Assembly (NCBI GenBank): GCA_963780175.1
Contig: CAWAAT010000001.1
Span: 496,001 to 560,000 of the forward strand
From: Brooklawnia sp963780175
GTDB lineage: Bacteria > Actinomycetota > Actinomycetes > Propionibacteriales > Propionibacteriaceae
DNA: 64,000 nt
Reading direction: 5' to 3'
In this document: piece by piece, positions 45,282 to 52,953 of the stretch
Numbering within the stretch: position 1 is the stretch's first letter
Layout: each line of letters opens with the position of its first letter
Position numbers and translations under genes: made by a program
Notes under the pieces: model-generated
What the model was told of the DNA's origin: nothing
Database searches by the model: none
The model's input: the letters and a program-made list of their open reading frames with translations, nothing else

Positions 45282-46790
45282 ATGAGTTCTGGGGTTGTCA
45301 AGGACGTACCCACGCTCGAACCCATGCGTTACCCAGAGCAAGACCCTAAGCTAGCCTCCAACAGATTCTGGGACCTGCTGTCCATCGTCGGCCCCGGCTT
45401 CATCATGGCCTCGGTGACCATCGGCAACGGTGAGGTCTTCCAGGCCACCCGTGGTGGCGCAATTTTCGGTTACGGCCTGTTGTGGACCTTCCTGTTCGGC
45501 GCCCTTATGAAGGCCTCCGTGGTCTATGCCGGCGGCCGCTACATCGCCCTGACCGGTGAGCATCCGTTCGCCCGCTTCGGGCACATCACTCCCGGTGGAC
45601 GCAAGGGCGGCATCGCCCAGCACTGGTTCGCCACTTTCCTGGGCATCCTGTCCGTCGTCTGCTTCCCGGCCTGGTCGGTGGCCTACATCCTGGCGCTGTC
45701 CCAGCTCATCCCGTGGGCGTTCGGTATGGAACCCATGCTGTGGGTCGGCATCCTGCTCAGCATGGTGGCCTGGGTGACCATCTTCGTCCCGGACTTCAGC
45801 TTCGCCGAGCGCCTTCAGGGCATCATCGTCGGTCTGCTGGTCTTCTTCGCACTCATTGCCCTGTTCACCAGCGGTGCTGACTGGCTGGGCGTCCTCAAGG
45901 GCATGGTTCCGAACTTCAACCTGGCTTACCCCGACTGGGTCACCAGCAATCCTGACTACGAAGGTATCTGGGGTCGTCCTGTAGTCGTCGAGGTGATCGC
46001 CTACCTCGGCGCGCTGGGTGGCGGCGTCTACGACTACATCGGCTACATCGGCACCTTCCGCGAGAAGGGCTGGGGCATGCTGGGCCGTACCGACACCGTC
46101 GAACTGCAATACAAGCTGCAGTCCCTCGACATGGGCCACAAGATCCCGATCGCCATGGACGAAGAGAACATGAAGGTTGGCGCTTGGGGCCTCAAGGCCG
46201 TCAAGATCGACACCGTGGTCTCCTTCACCGCCGTTGCGCTGTTCGCCCTCACCTTCATGGTCCTGGGCGCCGTTGTGCTGGGCGACCAGGGTCTTCGTGA
46301 GATCCCAACGAGCAACAACATCATCCAGGCCCAGGCCAACTTCTTCACACAGATCAACCCCGCACTGATGTGGCTGTACGTCGTGTCCCTGTTCTCGGTG
46401 TTCTGGGGCTCTCAGCAGGCCCTGCTGACGGCGGTGTACCCGTACACCTTCCGCGAGGCATTCGCCCCGGCATTCCCGAAGCTTGCTGACCCGTTGGTCT
46501 TCCGCAAGCTGAAGCTGTGGCTGTCGGTGTACATCCTCGGTGGAGCCATCATCCTGGCACTGACCGGCGTCAGCTACACCCAGGTCATCTCGTTCGCCGG
46601 CATCCTCGGTGGCGTATTCGGTCTGGGCATCTGGGGCTTCATGCAGGTCTACATGGACAAGAAGATGCTGCCCGAGCGGCTCCAGATGAAGACCTTCATG
46701 GTCGTTCTGGTGCTCTTCTCCTCGGCAGTGCTCCTGGTCATGGGCTTCATCGCCCTGCTCGGGTTCTTCGGACTCGACCTGATCGGCTGA
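45282..46790 (+). CDS. Nramp-family transporter lacking the canonical metal motif
   Basis: 502-residue membrane protein with about 11-12 transmembrane helices and Nramp (LeuT-fold) similarity. The first helix reads GPGFIMASVTIGNGEVF where metal-transporting Nramps have a DPGN motif, so the Asp-Pro-Gly-Asn manganese/iron ligands are missing. Such divergent Nramp-like proteins need not carry metals. It is the only transporter seen in the locus, so it may import the organic substrate (inference). AAAGGAG precedes the ATG. First gene of the plus-strand operon; a hairpin follows. Confidence 0.85.
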   Translation: MSSGVVKDVPTLEPMRYPEQDPKLASNRFWDLLSIVGPGFIMASVTIGNGEVFQATRGGAIFGYGLLWTFLFGALMKASVVYAGGRYIALTGEHPFARFGHITPGGRKGGIAQHWFATFLGILSVVCFPAWSVAYILALSQLIPWAFGMEPMLWVGILLSMVAWVTIFVPDFSFAERLQGIIVGLLVFFALIALFTSGADWLGVLKGMVPNFNLAYPDWVTSNPDYEGIWGRPVVVEVIAYLGALGGGVYDYIGYIGTFREKGWGMLGRTDTVELQYKLQSLDMGHKIPIAMDEENMKVGAWGLKAVKIDTVVSFTAVALFALTFMVLGAVVLGDQGLREIPTSNNIIQAQANFFTQINPALMWLYVVSLFSVFWGSQQALLTAVYPYTFREAFAPAFPKLADPLVFRKLKLWLSVYILGGAIILALTGVSYTQVISFAGILGGVFGLGIWGFMQVYMDKKMLPERLQMKTFMVVLVLFSSAVLLVMGFIALLGFFGLDLIG

Positions 46791-46797
46791 TCACGAC

Positions 46798-46830
46798 GAT
46801 GGGGGCGGCCCGCCACGGGCCACCCCCATC
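46798..46830 (+). terminator. hairpin between the transporter and aldolase genes
   Basis: GATGGGGGCGGCCC pairs with GGGCCACCCCCATC with one mismatch, followed by TTTCATC. Likely a partial terminator that lowers expression of the genes downstream. Confidence 0.65.
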
Positions 46831-46869
46831 TTTCATCATGACCCCCATTCCACACGCGTGAGGACAGCA

Positions 46870-47787
46870 ATGAACGAGAAACTGCGCGGCGTCATCGTCC
46901 CGTGCATCACGGCGTTCACGTCGGCAGAAGAGACCGTCGACGTGGCAGCCATGGAGCACAACTTCGGCCTGTGGAACACCACGGGCGTCGCCGGTTACAT
47001 GGTCCTTGGCACCAACGGCGAGTTCAAGAACGTCAACGACGATGAGTCGCGCACGGTCGTCGAAGTTGCGGCGCGCTGCAAGGACGACAAAACCCTGATC
47101 GTCGGCGCCGGACGCGAGTCCACCCGCAACACCATCGAGTTCATCGACTCGATCTCCCCGTGGCATGACCAGATCGACTACATCTCGCTCATCACGCCCC
47201 ACTACTTCGCCAAGCTGATGGACGCCCAGGCGCTGACCGACTACTACACCGCTGTCGCGGACGCCAGCCCGGTGCCCATCCTGCTGTACGTCATTCCGGG
47301 CCAGGCCAATGATGTGGTCGTCCCGCCAGCCGTGCTCAGCACTCTCGCCGAACACCCCAACATCGCCGGGGTGAAGGACACGTCGCCGTCGATGATGGTC
47401 GACTACATGCTGGCAGCCGGTGACCGCAACGAGTTCGACGTGCTGGCCGGTTCGTTGAACAACATCATGACCGCGCTCGCCTTCGGCGGGCTGGGCGGTG
47501 TCGTCTCGGCTGCCAACTACCTGCCCGACGAGTGCGCCAAGCTGACGGACCTCTACTTCAACCACTCACCTGAGGTGGCCAGGAAGTACTACTCGCTGCT
47601 GCAGAAGGTCGCCAAGGCCGGCGGCGGTAAGCGTGGAGTGGCCAGTGTGAAGGCTGCCATGAACGCGCGCGGCTACCGCGCCGGAGTTCCCCGCCGCCCA
47701 CTGCAGCCCGTCACCGACGTTCAGGACGCGGAGATTCGGACCGCCCTGACAGCCGGCCTCGAGGCACTGCACTCGTTCTCAGCCTGA
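46870..47787 (+). CDS. dihydrodipicolinate synthase/N-acetylneuraminate lyase family aldolase
   Basis: 305-residue class I aldolase-type TIM barrel. Schiff-base Lys169 lies in IAGVKDTSPSM, Tyr140 in LLYVIPGQ, and the carboxylate-binding loop is GTNGEF at 48-53. Family members condense or split pyruvate-containing compounds, including 2-keto-3-deoxy sugar acids. In this locus a keto-deoxy acid lyase or dehydratase is more likely than lysine synthesis. The ATG at 46870 follows AGGAC. FGGY kinase starts 17 bp after its stop. Confidence 0.87.
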   Translation: MNEKLRGVIVPCITAFTSAEETVDVAAMEHNFGLWNTTGVAGYMVLGTNGEFKNVNDDESRTVVEVAARCKDDKTLIVGAGRESTRNTIEFIDSISPWHDQIDYISLITPHYFAKLMDAQALTDYYTAVADASPVPILLYVIPGQANDVVVPPAVLSTLAEHPNIAGVKDTSPSMMVDYMLAAGDRNEFDVLAGSLNNIMTALAFGGLGGVVSAANYLPDECAKLTDLYFNHSPEVARKYYSLLQKVAKAGGGKRGVASVKAAMNARGYRAGVPRRPLQPVTDVQDAEIRTALTAGLEALHSFSA

Positions 47788-47804
47788 TCCGCGAAAGGTC
47801 CACC

Positions 47805-49139
47805 ATGTACTACCTGTCCATTGACTTCGGCACCTCCACCGTGAAGATGGAGATCCTGGACGACAACCTCACCGTCCTGGCCTCCGAGAAGCAGGAGTAC
47901 CCCTACATCCTGCTGCCGGGCGAGAAGGTCGAGATTGATCCCGACGTACTTTTCGCGGCCACCGCCCAGGCGGCCAACCGACTGCCGGCCGACCTGCGCG
48001 CACAGGTGGGTGTGCTGTGCTACGACACCTTCTCACCCTCGCCCGTCTTCATCGCCGAGGACGGGACGCTCGCCTACCCGAACATCATCACCCACATGGA
48101 CCGCCGCAGCCGGTCGATCACCGACTACATCAACGAGGTGGTCGGCAAGGACAAGTACCTGTCGATCGCCGGTATCTACCCGTTCGCGGGAGGTGCCGGG
48201 ATCATGACCGTCCTGTGGATGCAGCAGAACCAACCCGAGGTGCTCGAGCGCACCCACCGGATCGGTCACCTGCCCACGTTGGTGCACCACCGACTTACGG
48301 GTGAGTGGATGGTCGACCTGGTGAACGCCTCGATGCTGGGTTTGTACGAAACAACCACCCAGGGTGGCTGGTCGCACGAACTGCTGGATGTTCTCGGACT
48401 CAAGCACGAGTGGTTCAGCGAGATCCACAATCCGGGCGAACTGTTGGGCACCCTGCTGCCGGCAGTGGCTGCCGAACTCGGCATCCCGGCCGGGGTGCCG
48501 GTGGCAGTGGGAACCAACGACATGGCATCGGCCCAGATGGGCGCCCACAACGACCGGGCTGGTCGAATCATGAACACCGCTGGCAGCTCCGACATGGTGT
48601 CGATCCTGATCGACAAGCCGGTGACGAACCCCGGCTACTACCTGCGCAATTCGGCGCTGCCGGGCATCTGGCAGATCTACGCCACCACGGCGGGCGGCTT
48701 CGGCATCGACTGGTTCTACGAGCAGTTCTGTCGTGAGATGGACCGCACGGCGTTCAACGAGGAGTACCTGCCACGTTGCATCGACGAGTTCGCCGAGGAC
48801 GGAGAGGTCACTTTTGACCCCTACCTCACCGGTGACCGGCAGTCGCTGGAGAAGCGCACCGGGGCTTGGCGGGGGCTCACCCTCGCCGCCACCCGGGACG
48901 AGATGCTCGCAGCGATGTTGAAGTCGATGAACCGGGTGCTGTACGACGTGGTGAAGCTGGCCGCCGAGGTCGTGGACATGGACAAGGTCATCAAGCTCAC
49001 CGGCGGACTGTCGGGTCCAGCGTTCATCAAGCTGAAGGAACAGGAGTTCCCAGGTTTCAGCTTCGAGGTCGTGGACAACTGCTCGGTGCTGGGTAACGTG
49101 GAATTGGTCCGCCACCACAACCGGAAGTCCACCACATGA
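47805..49139 (+). CDS. FGGY-family carbohydrate kinase
   Basis: 444-residue sugar kinase of the FGGY family. The N-terminal phosphate loop is IDFGTSTVKMEIL, the catalytic-side segment includes GVPVAVGTNDMASAQMG, NTAGSSDMVSI is the adenosine-domain phosphate motif, and KLTGGLSGPAFIKL lies near the C-terminus. It is shorter than xylulose or glycerol kinases (about 490-500), so the substrate is open. AAAGG precedes the ATG. ATGA overlap with the next gene. Confidence 0.88.
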   Translation: MYYLSIDFGTSTVKMEILDDNLTVLASEKQEYPYILLPGEKVEIDPDVLFAATAQAANRLPADLRAQVGVLCYDTFSPSPVFIAEDGTLAYPNIITHMDRRSRSITDYINEVVGKDKYLSIAGIYPFAGGAGIMTVLWMQQNQPEVLERTHRIGHLPTLVHHRLTGEWMVDLVNASMLGLYETTTQGGWSHELLDVLGLKHEWFSEIHNPGELLGTLLPAVAAELGIPAGVPVAVGTNDMASAQMGAHNDRAGRIMNTAGSSDMVSILIDKPVTNPGYYLRNSALPGIWQIYATTAGGFGIDWFYEQFCREMDRTAFNEEYLPRCIDEFAEDGEVTFDPYLTGDRQSLEKRTGAWRGLTLAATRDEMLAAMLKSMNRVLYDVVKLAAEVVDMDKVIKLTGGLSGPAFIKLKEQEFPGFSFEVVDNCSVLGNVELVRHHNRKSTT

Positions 49140-49594
49140 TGAATCGCTGGGCCTTCTACGGCCTGACCGTCCTCTCCTGCGGGCTACTGGCCGTGCTCTT
49201 CCTCGATCGCGACCAGCCGTTGATGGCCGTCGTCATCATGGTCGTGGCCAGCTTCTACGTCATCCGCGGCTTCATTTCGTCGCGGAACGAGAAGCTTGCC
49301 CACCGGCAGGAGACCGTCCAGGAGATGGCGGGAGTGCGCAGCACCTCGCAGAAGAGGGCTGTGCTCCAGGAACTGCTGGACACCAGGGCTCGGCTGCGAG
49401 GAGCCAGGCAGCGCTACACGCTGTTCGGCGTCCTCATCGCGATCGCGGCCGTGTGGACCTACCCGACAAGTGGGCCGGTCGCCTTGACCATCTCGGCCAT
49501 GCTGGTGCCCCTCGGCTTCCTCATCATTCGCAACTCCCGCGCCATCCACGTTATCGAGCGCGGCCTGTCAGAGCGTGGCTACAGCTACCAATAG
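49136..49594 (+). CDS. small membrane protein of unknown function
   Basis: 152 residues with four predicted transmembrane segments in two hairpins (about 6-24, 29-47, 94-110, 114-131) separated by a charged coiled stretch (residues 50-90, rich in Glu, Gln and Arg). I do not recognise a family. It overlaps the kinase stop by four bases and precedes the transaldolase-like gene by 22 bp, so it is made with them. It may assist the transporter or hold enzymes at the membrane; speculation. Confidence 0.8.
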   Translation: MMNRWAFYGLTVLSCGLLAVLFLDRDQPLMAVVIMVVASFYVIRGFISSRNEKLAHRQETVQEMAGVRSTSQKRAVLQELLDTRARLRGARQRYTLFGVLIAIAAVWTYPTSGPVALTISAMLVPLGFLIIRNSRAIHVIERGLSERGYSYQ

Positions 49595-49616
49595 CGGTCA
49601 ACCAAAGGAGAATATC

Positions 49617-50942
49617 GTGTACGACGTGTGGCCCTCCAACCCCCCACTCAACATCTACCTGCGCAGCCTCGGTCTTGAACCGGCCCGCGGTGTCAGCGAT
49701 CACCTGTCCCGGGTTCTGAACCAGCCCCTCGATGCCGGCCAACTCTCGGTGCTTGCCAACCGAGCGAAGTATCTGGGTGTCACCGACGAGTTCGTCAGGA
49801 TCTGCGACTACTTCAAGCCGGCCGACGGGCACACCCCTGCGGGCTTCCGCTTTGAGTACGACCTCGAGGCCGGCGGCCTGCTGAACGTCAACCTGGTGCG
49901 CGACATCGGCTACGACTCCGATGGTCGCAAGCGTCCCACCAACGTCATCTACTCGGCTGACAGCGCCAACCCGTACGAGGTCGCGCCGATCGCTCCCCTG
50001 CTGGGCAACCTGACCTGCAACCCGGGCATCATCTACGACCTGTTCATCAACAATCCCAAGGCCAACGTCGGCAACAAGTTCACCACCCGTGACGAGGTGA
50101 TGGCCGAACTGGGTTCGATACTCGGTTCCGGATGCGATATCAGCGTCGAACTGAATAACCCCTTCGAGCCCGACTTTGAGAAGATCCTCGAGGAGGCCGC
50201 CTTCTTCAAGGACCTGCTGGGCCAAGACCGGGTTGTCATCAAGGTGCCGCACACCGGCCCGGTGAACGCGAACAACGTGCACCAACTGCTGGAGGGCGAC
50301 GGCCGACTCGACACCCGCTACTGGGAGCCGGCCACAGCCGATGCCCTGCGCGGCCACAACCTGACCCTCAAGCTGACCGAGGCGGGCTACCGCATCAACT
50401 ACACCTTGATGTTCGAGCCCTACCAGACCCAGATGGCGCTGCAGGCCCGCCCGTACTTCATCAACTCCTTCATCCGGCACCGCCTCATTCAGTCCGAGAA
50501 GTTCGCGACGTTGCTCGAGCGCATCGAAGCTGGGGACAAGGGCGCCGGGGTCGAACTGCGCGACTACATGGTCAGCACCGACTACCTGTCCAGCGCCGAC
50601 ACGGACTACGAGGTCGAGAAGGCCATTGAGAAGGCACGCAACCTTCTCACCTACCGGCACTTCCAGGACGAGGAGGGGTCGGACGGCCTGGACGCCGTGC
50701 GCCACAACCTGCGCGCACTGCGCAATGCCAACCTGCCCGACACCCGACTGATCATCTGCTCGATGGAAGGGGACTGGAACTACCCGGACATCGACACCCT
50801 GCTGGCCAGCGACGAGTTCGCCGACATGGCCGATCGGGTTGTGGTGACGGCCGAGCCCAGCTACCTCGCACGGTTCACCTCGACCAATCAGGTCATCAGC
50901 TACCAGCGCCGCTTCATGAAGGCCGCCCAGGGCCAGAGCTGA
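49617..50942 (+). CDS. transaldolase-like protein, unusually long
   Basis: 441-residue member of the transaldolase family; ordinary transaldolases have about 215-380 residues. The presumed Schiff-base Lys209 lies in DRVVIKVPHTGPVN, preceded by the strand DISVELN and followed by RINYTLMFEPYQTQMAL, which matches the NxTLxFs...QA block of transaldolases. A region of about 110 residues before the barrel and a long C-terminal part are not typical. GTG start with AAAGGAG six bases before. Last gene of the operon; a strong terminator follows. Confidence 0.83.
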   Translation: MYDVWPSNPPLNIYLRSLGLEPARGVSDHLSRVLNQPLDAGQLSVLANRAKYLGVTDEFVRICDYFKPADGHTPAGFRFEYDLEAGGLLNVNLVRDIGYDSDGRKRPTNVIYSADSANPYEVAPIAPLLGNLTCNPGIIYDLFINNPKANVGNKFTTRDEVMAELGSILGSGCDISVELNNPFEPDFEKILEEAAFFKDLLGQDRVVIKVPHTGPVNANNVHQLLEGDGRLDTRYWEPATADALRGHNLTLKLTEAGYRINYTLMFEPYQTQMALQARPYFINSFIRHRLIQSEKFATLLERIEAGDKGAGVELRDYMVSTDYLSSADTDYEVEKAIEKARNLLTYRHFQDEEGSDGLDAVRHNLRALRNANLPDTRLIICSMEGDWNYPDIDTLLASDEFADMADRVVVTAEPSYLARFTSTNQVISYQRRFMKAAQGQS

Positions 50943-50959
50943 TCTGCCGAACCTACCGA

Positions 50960-50995
50960 CGAAGGACCGCCGTCCTGCCCGATGGCGGTCCTTCG
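50960..50995. terminator. bidirectional terminator between transaldolase-like and ku genes
   Basis: Perfect 12-bp stem CGAAGGACCGCC / GGCGGTCCTTCG with a 12-base loop in the 61-bp convergent gap. No U-tract. Confidence 0.8.
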
Positions 50996-51003
50996 TCCAT
51001 GTG

Positions 51004-51861
51004 TCAGCCCGCCTTCTTCTTGCGTGCCGGTTTGTCGCCGACCTGCTGGTCTGGGTCGGGGGATGACGCCGCGGCGGCTTCCCGTCGCTTCTTCGCCGCG
51101 TCGACGGATGCCCGCAGAGCAGCCATGAGGTCGACGACCTCACCACCTGGCTGTTCGCCGGCAGCTGCCTGGGCAACGGCGACACCGGACAGTTTGGCCT
51201 GCACAAGTGCTTCCAGGGCCGCTCGGTACCCGTCGGTGTAGTCCTCGGGCTGCCAGCGGCCCGACATCTGCTCGATGAACATCTCGGCCATTCCAACCTC
51301 GGCCTCACTCGCCCGGACGCCCGTCTCGGGAGCCGCAAACCCCGCGTCCCGCACCTCATCGGGCCACAACATGGTGTCCATCACCAGCAGATCACCTCTC
51401 GGCCTGATCAATGCCAGCGACTCGCGGGTGCGAAGCGCCACCTTGACAACCCCGGCCTTGCCTGTCTTGGCCAACGCGTCACGCAGCAGCACGTACGGCT
51501 TGACCCCCACGCCATTGGCCTCGATGAGGTAGGTCTTCTCGAAGTAGACCGGGTCGATCTCCGACTCGTCGACGAACCGGACGATGTCGACCGTCTTGCT
51601 GCTGGCCAGCGGCAACTGTTCCATGTCAGCCTTGGTCAGGATCGCCAGCCTGCCGTCCGGCGCAAGGAAGCCCCTCTCGATCTGGTCGTAGGAGACCTCT
51701 TCGCCGCAGACCTCGCAGACCCGCTTGTAGCGGATGCGACCCCCGTCCTTGCCGTGCACCTGATGCAACGAGGGGTCGTTCTCCTGAGTGGCTGCGTACA
51801 GTTTGACCGGGATGACGATGAGCCCGAAGGAGATCGCTCCGTCCCACGTGGATCTCGGCAT
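51004..51861 (-). CDS. ku: non-homologous end joining protein Ku
   Basis: 285-residue bacterial Ku, which binds DNA ends and recruits ligase LigD. It opens MPRSTWDGAISFGLIVIPVKLY with the Ku core to about residue 235, including a CEVCG pair and GRLAILTKADMEQLPLASSKTVD. The C-terminus is lysine/arginine-rich (KKRREA, RKKKAG), the tail that extends DNA binding. AAAGGA lies six bases before the ATG. No ligD in the window. Eleven base pairs after the DUF6912 gene, so one transcript. Confidence 0.96.
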   Translation of the reverse strand: MPRSTWDGAISFGLIVIPVKLYAATQENDPSLHQVHGKDGGRIRYKRVCEVCGEEVSYDQIERGFLAPDGRLAILTKADMEQLPLASSKTVDIVRFVDESEIDPVYFEKTYLIEANGVGVKPYVLLRDALAKTGKAGVVKVALRTRESLALIRPRGDLLVMDTMLWPDEVRDAGFAAPETGVRASEAEVGMAEMFIEQMSGRWQPEDYTDGYRAALEALVQAKLSGVAVAQAAAGEQPGGEVVDLMAALRASVDAAKKRREAAAASSPDPDQQVGDKPARKKKAG

Positions 51862-51872
51862 GGCTAGTCCTT

Positions 51873-52337
51873 TCACAATTCGACGACAGAGTGCCACAGC
51901 AGGTCGTGATCGGCGTGCAACGCCTGGACGGCCGGGTGATCCCAGGCCTGGTCGAGATCAAGTCCGGCAATCGCCGCTGAAACCTGAGCGGTGGGCGCGT
52001 CACGATCATCGCTGAACCAGGCCTCGACCCGGGACGCAGGCAGGCGGGCCAGCAGTCGGCCCCCGTTGGATCGCTCCGGTCCGTCGGTGAGCTCCGAGTC
52101 GTCCACCACAGCTGTCAGCACCAGGCGTCTGCCGTACTCGCGCAGCGACCACAGTCCAGCCAGCAGCAGAGCCGCGAACTCAGCCTCCTCGTCGTCGGTG
52201 GGCGCCAGGCCAAATCCGTCCAACAGTTCGGGTGTCACCGCGAAGACCTGCAGCGGCCCAGCGACGTCTGACCCGCTCGTCACGAGCGCGAGTTCCGAGG
52301 AGCCGACAGGGACGCAGACGAGGACTCGGGCAGCCAT
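51873..52337 (-). CDS. DUF6912 family protein
   Basis: 154-residue protein of the actinobacterial DUF6912 family, function unknown. It opens AARVLVCVPVGSSELALV and contains the conserved segment ADHDLLWHSVVEL at the end. GAGGAGG five bases before the ATG gives a firm start. In mycobacteria a member lies in the same neighbourhood, between adnAB and secA. Co-transcribed with ku here. Confidence 0.78.
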   Translation of the reverse strand: MAARVLVCVPVGSSELALVTSGSDVAGPLQVFAVTPELLDGFGLAPTDDEEAEFAALLLAGLWSLREYGRRLVLTAVVDDSELTDGPERSNGGRLLARLPASRVEAWFSDDRDAPTAQVSAAIAGLDLDQAWDHPAVQALHADHDLLWHSVVEL

Positions 52338-52464
52338 CAGATCCTCCTCAGTTCGGCCATGTGCACGAGTCTGGCACAGTGCCGCACCATTGCGCGGCCA
52401 GCAGTTATCCACAGATCAGCCGAGTGACGTATCAAGGTTCGGTTTCCCCGGTCAAGATGGACCG

Positions 52465-52953
52465 GTGAAGCAACGACACCCCCATATCGACTCCGACAGA
52501 ATCTTGCCGCCGCACGCGACCGCTTGGCCTGACGTCCAGGCTGAGGACGCCGGCCTGGACTACCCCGTCGTCCCACGCCGCCCCGTGCCAGGCTCAGCCC
52601 GGCAGGCCGCCCAGCAGCTGGCTCGTGGCCTGGCCGAGGCCATGATGGGCATGCGGGACGCCCGTCAGTTCGCAGCCCTGCTCAGCCCCGACAACCGTCA
52701 CCAATTCACCGCCCTCGCCCGCTGCTATCACCGCACTCCCGTGCGGCTGCTGCGCTGCCATCTGGTCGCCGAGGAAGCCGACCGCGTCGAAGGGGTGATT
52801 CTGCTGGACTGCGCAGGCAAGCGTCTGGTGGCTGCCGCCGTCTGTATCCAGGAGCGAGACGCCCGCTGGGCGTGCACGCACCTGAGCATCCTGCTCTCCC
52901 CCGCGACCGGGTCTGTCACCCCTGGTTCGGGTTGCGTCCGTGGCAGATCTTGA
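52465..52953 (+). CDS. Rv3235 family protein
   Basis: 162-residue protein similar to mycobacterial Rv3235 (DUF6459), function unknown. The central region ARQAAQQLARGLAEAMMGMRDARQF followed by VRLLRCHLVAEEADRVEGVILLD is the family core. GTG start at 52465. The last 38 bases overlap the end of convergent secA. Its place beside secA is the same as in mycobacteria. Confidence 0.78.
   Translation: MKQRHPHIDSDRILPPHATAWPDVQAEDAGLDYPVVPRRPVPGSARQAAQQLARGLAEAMMGMRDARQFAALLSPDNRHQFTALARCYHRTPVRLLRCHLVAEEADRVEGVILLDCAGKRLVAAAVCIQERDARWACTHLSILLSPATGSVTPGSGCVRGRS

Noticed and set aside
45007..45285. 92-residue frame before the Nramp-like gene
   Set aside because: Low-complexity composition, no ribosome binding site, and it runs into the start of the transporter gene in another frame.
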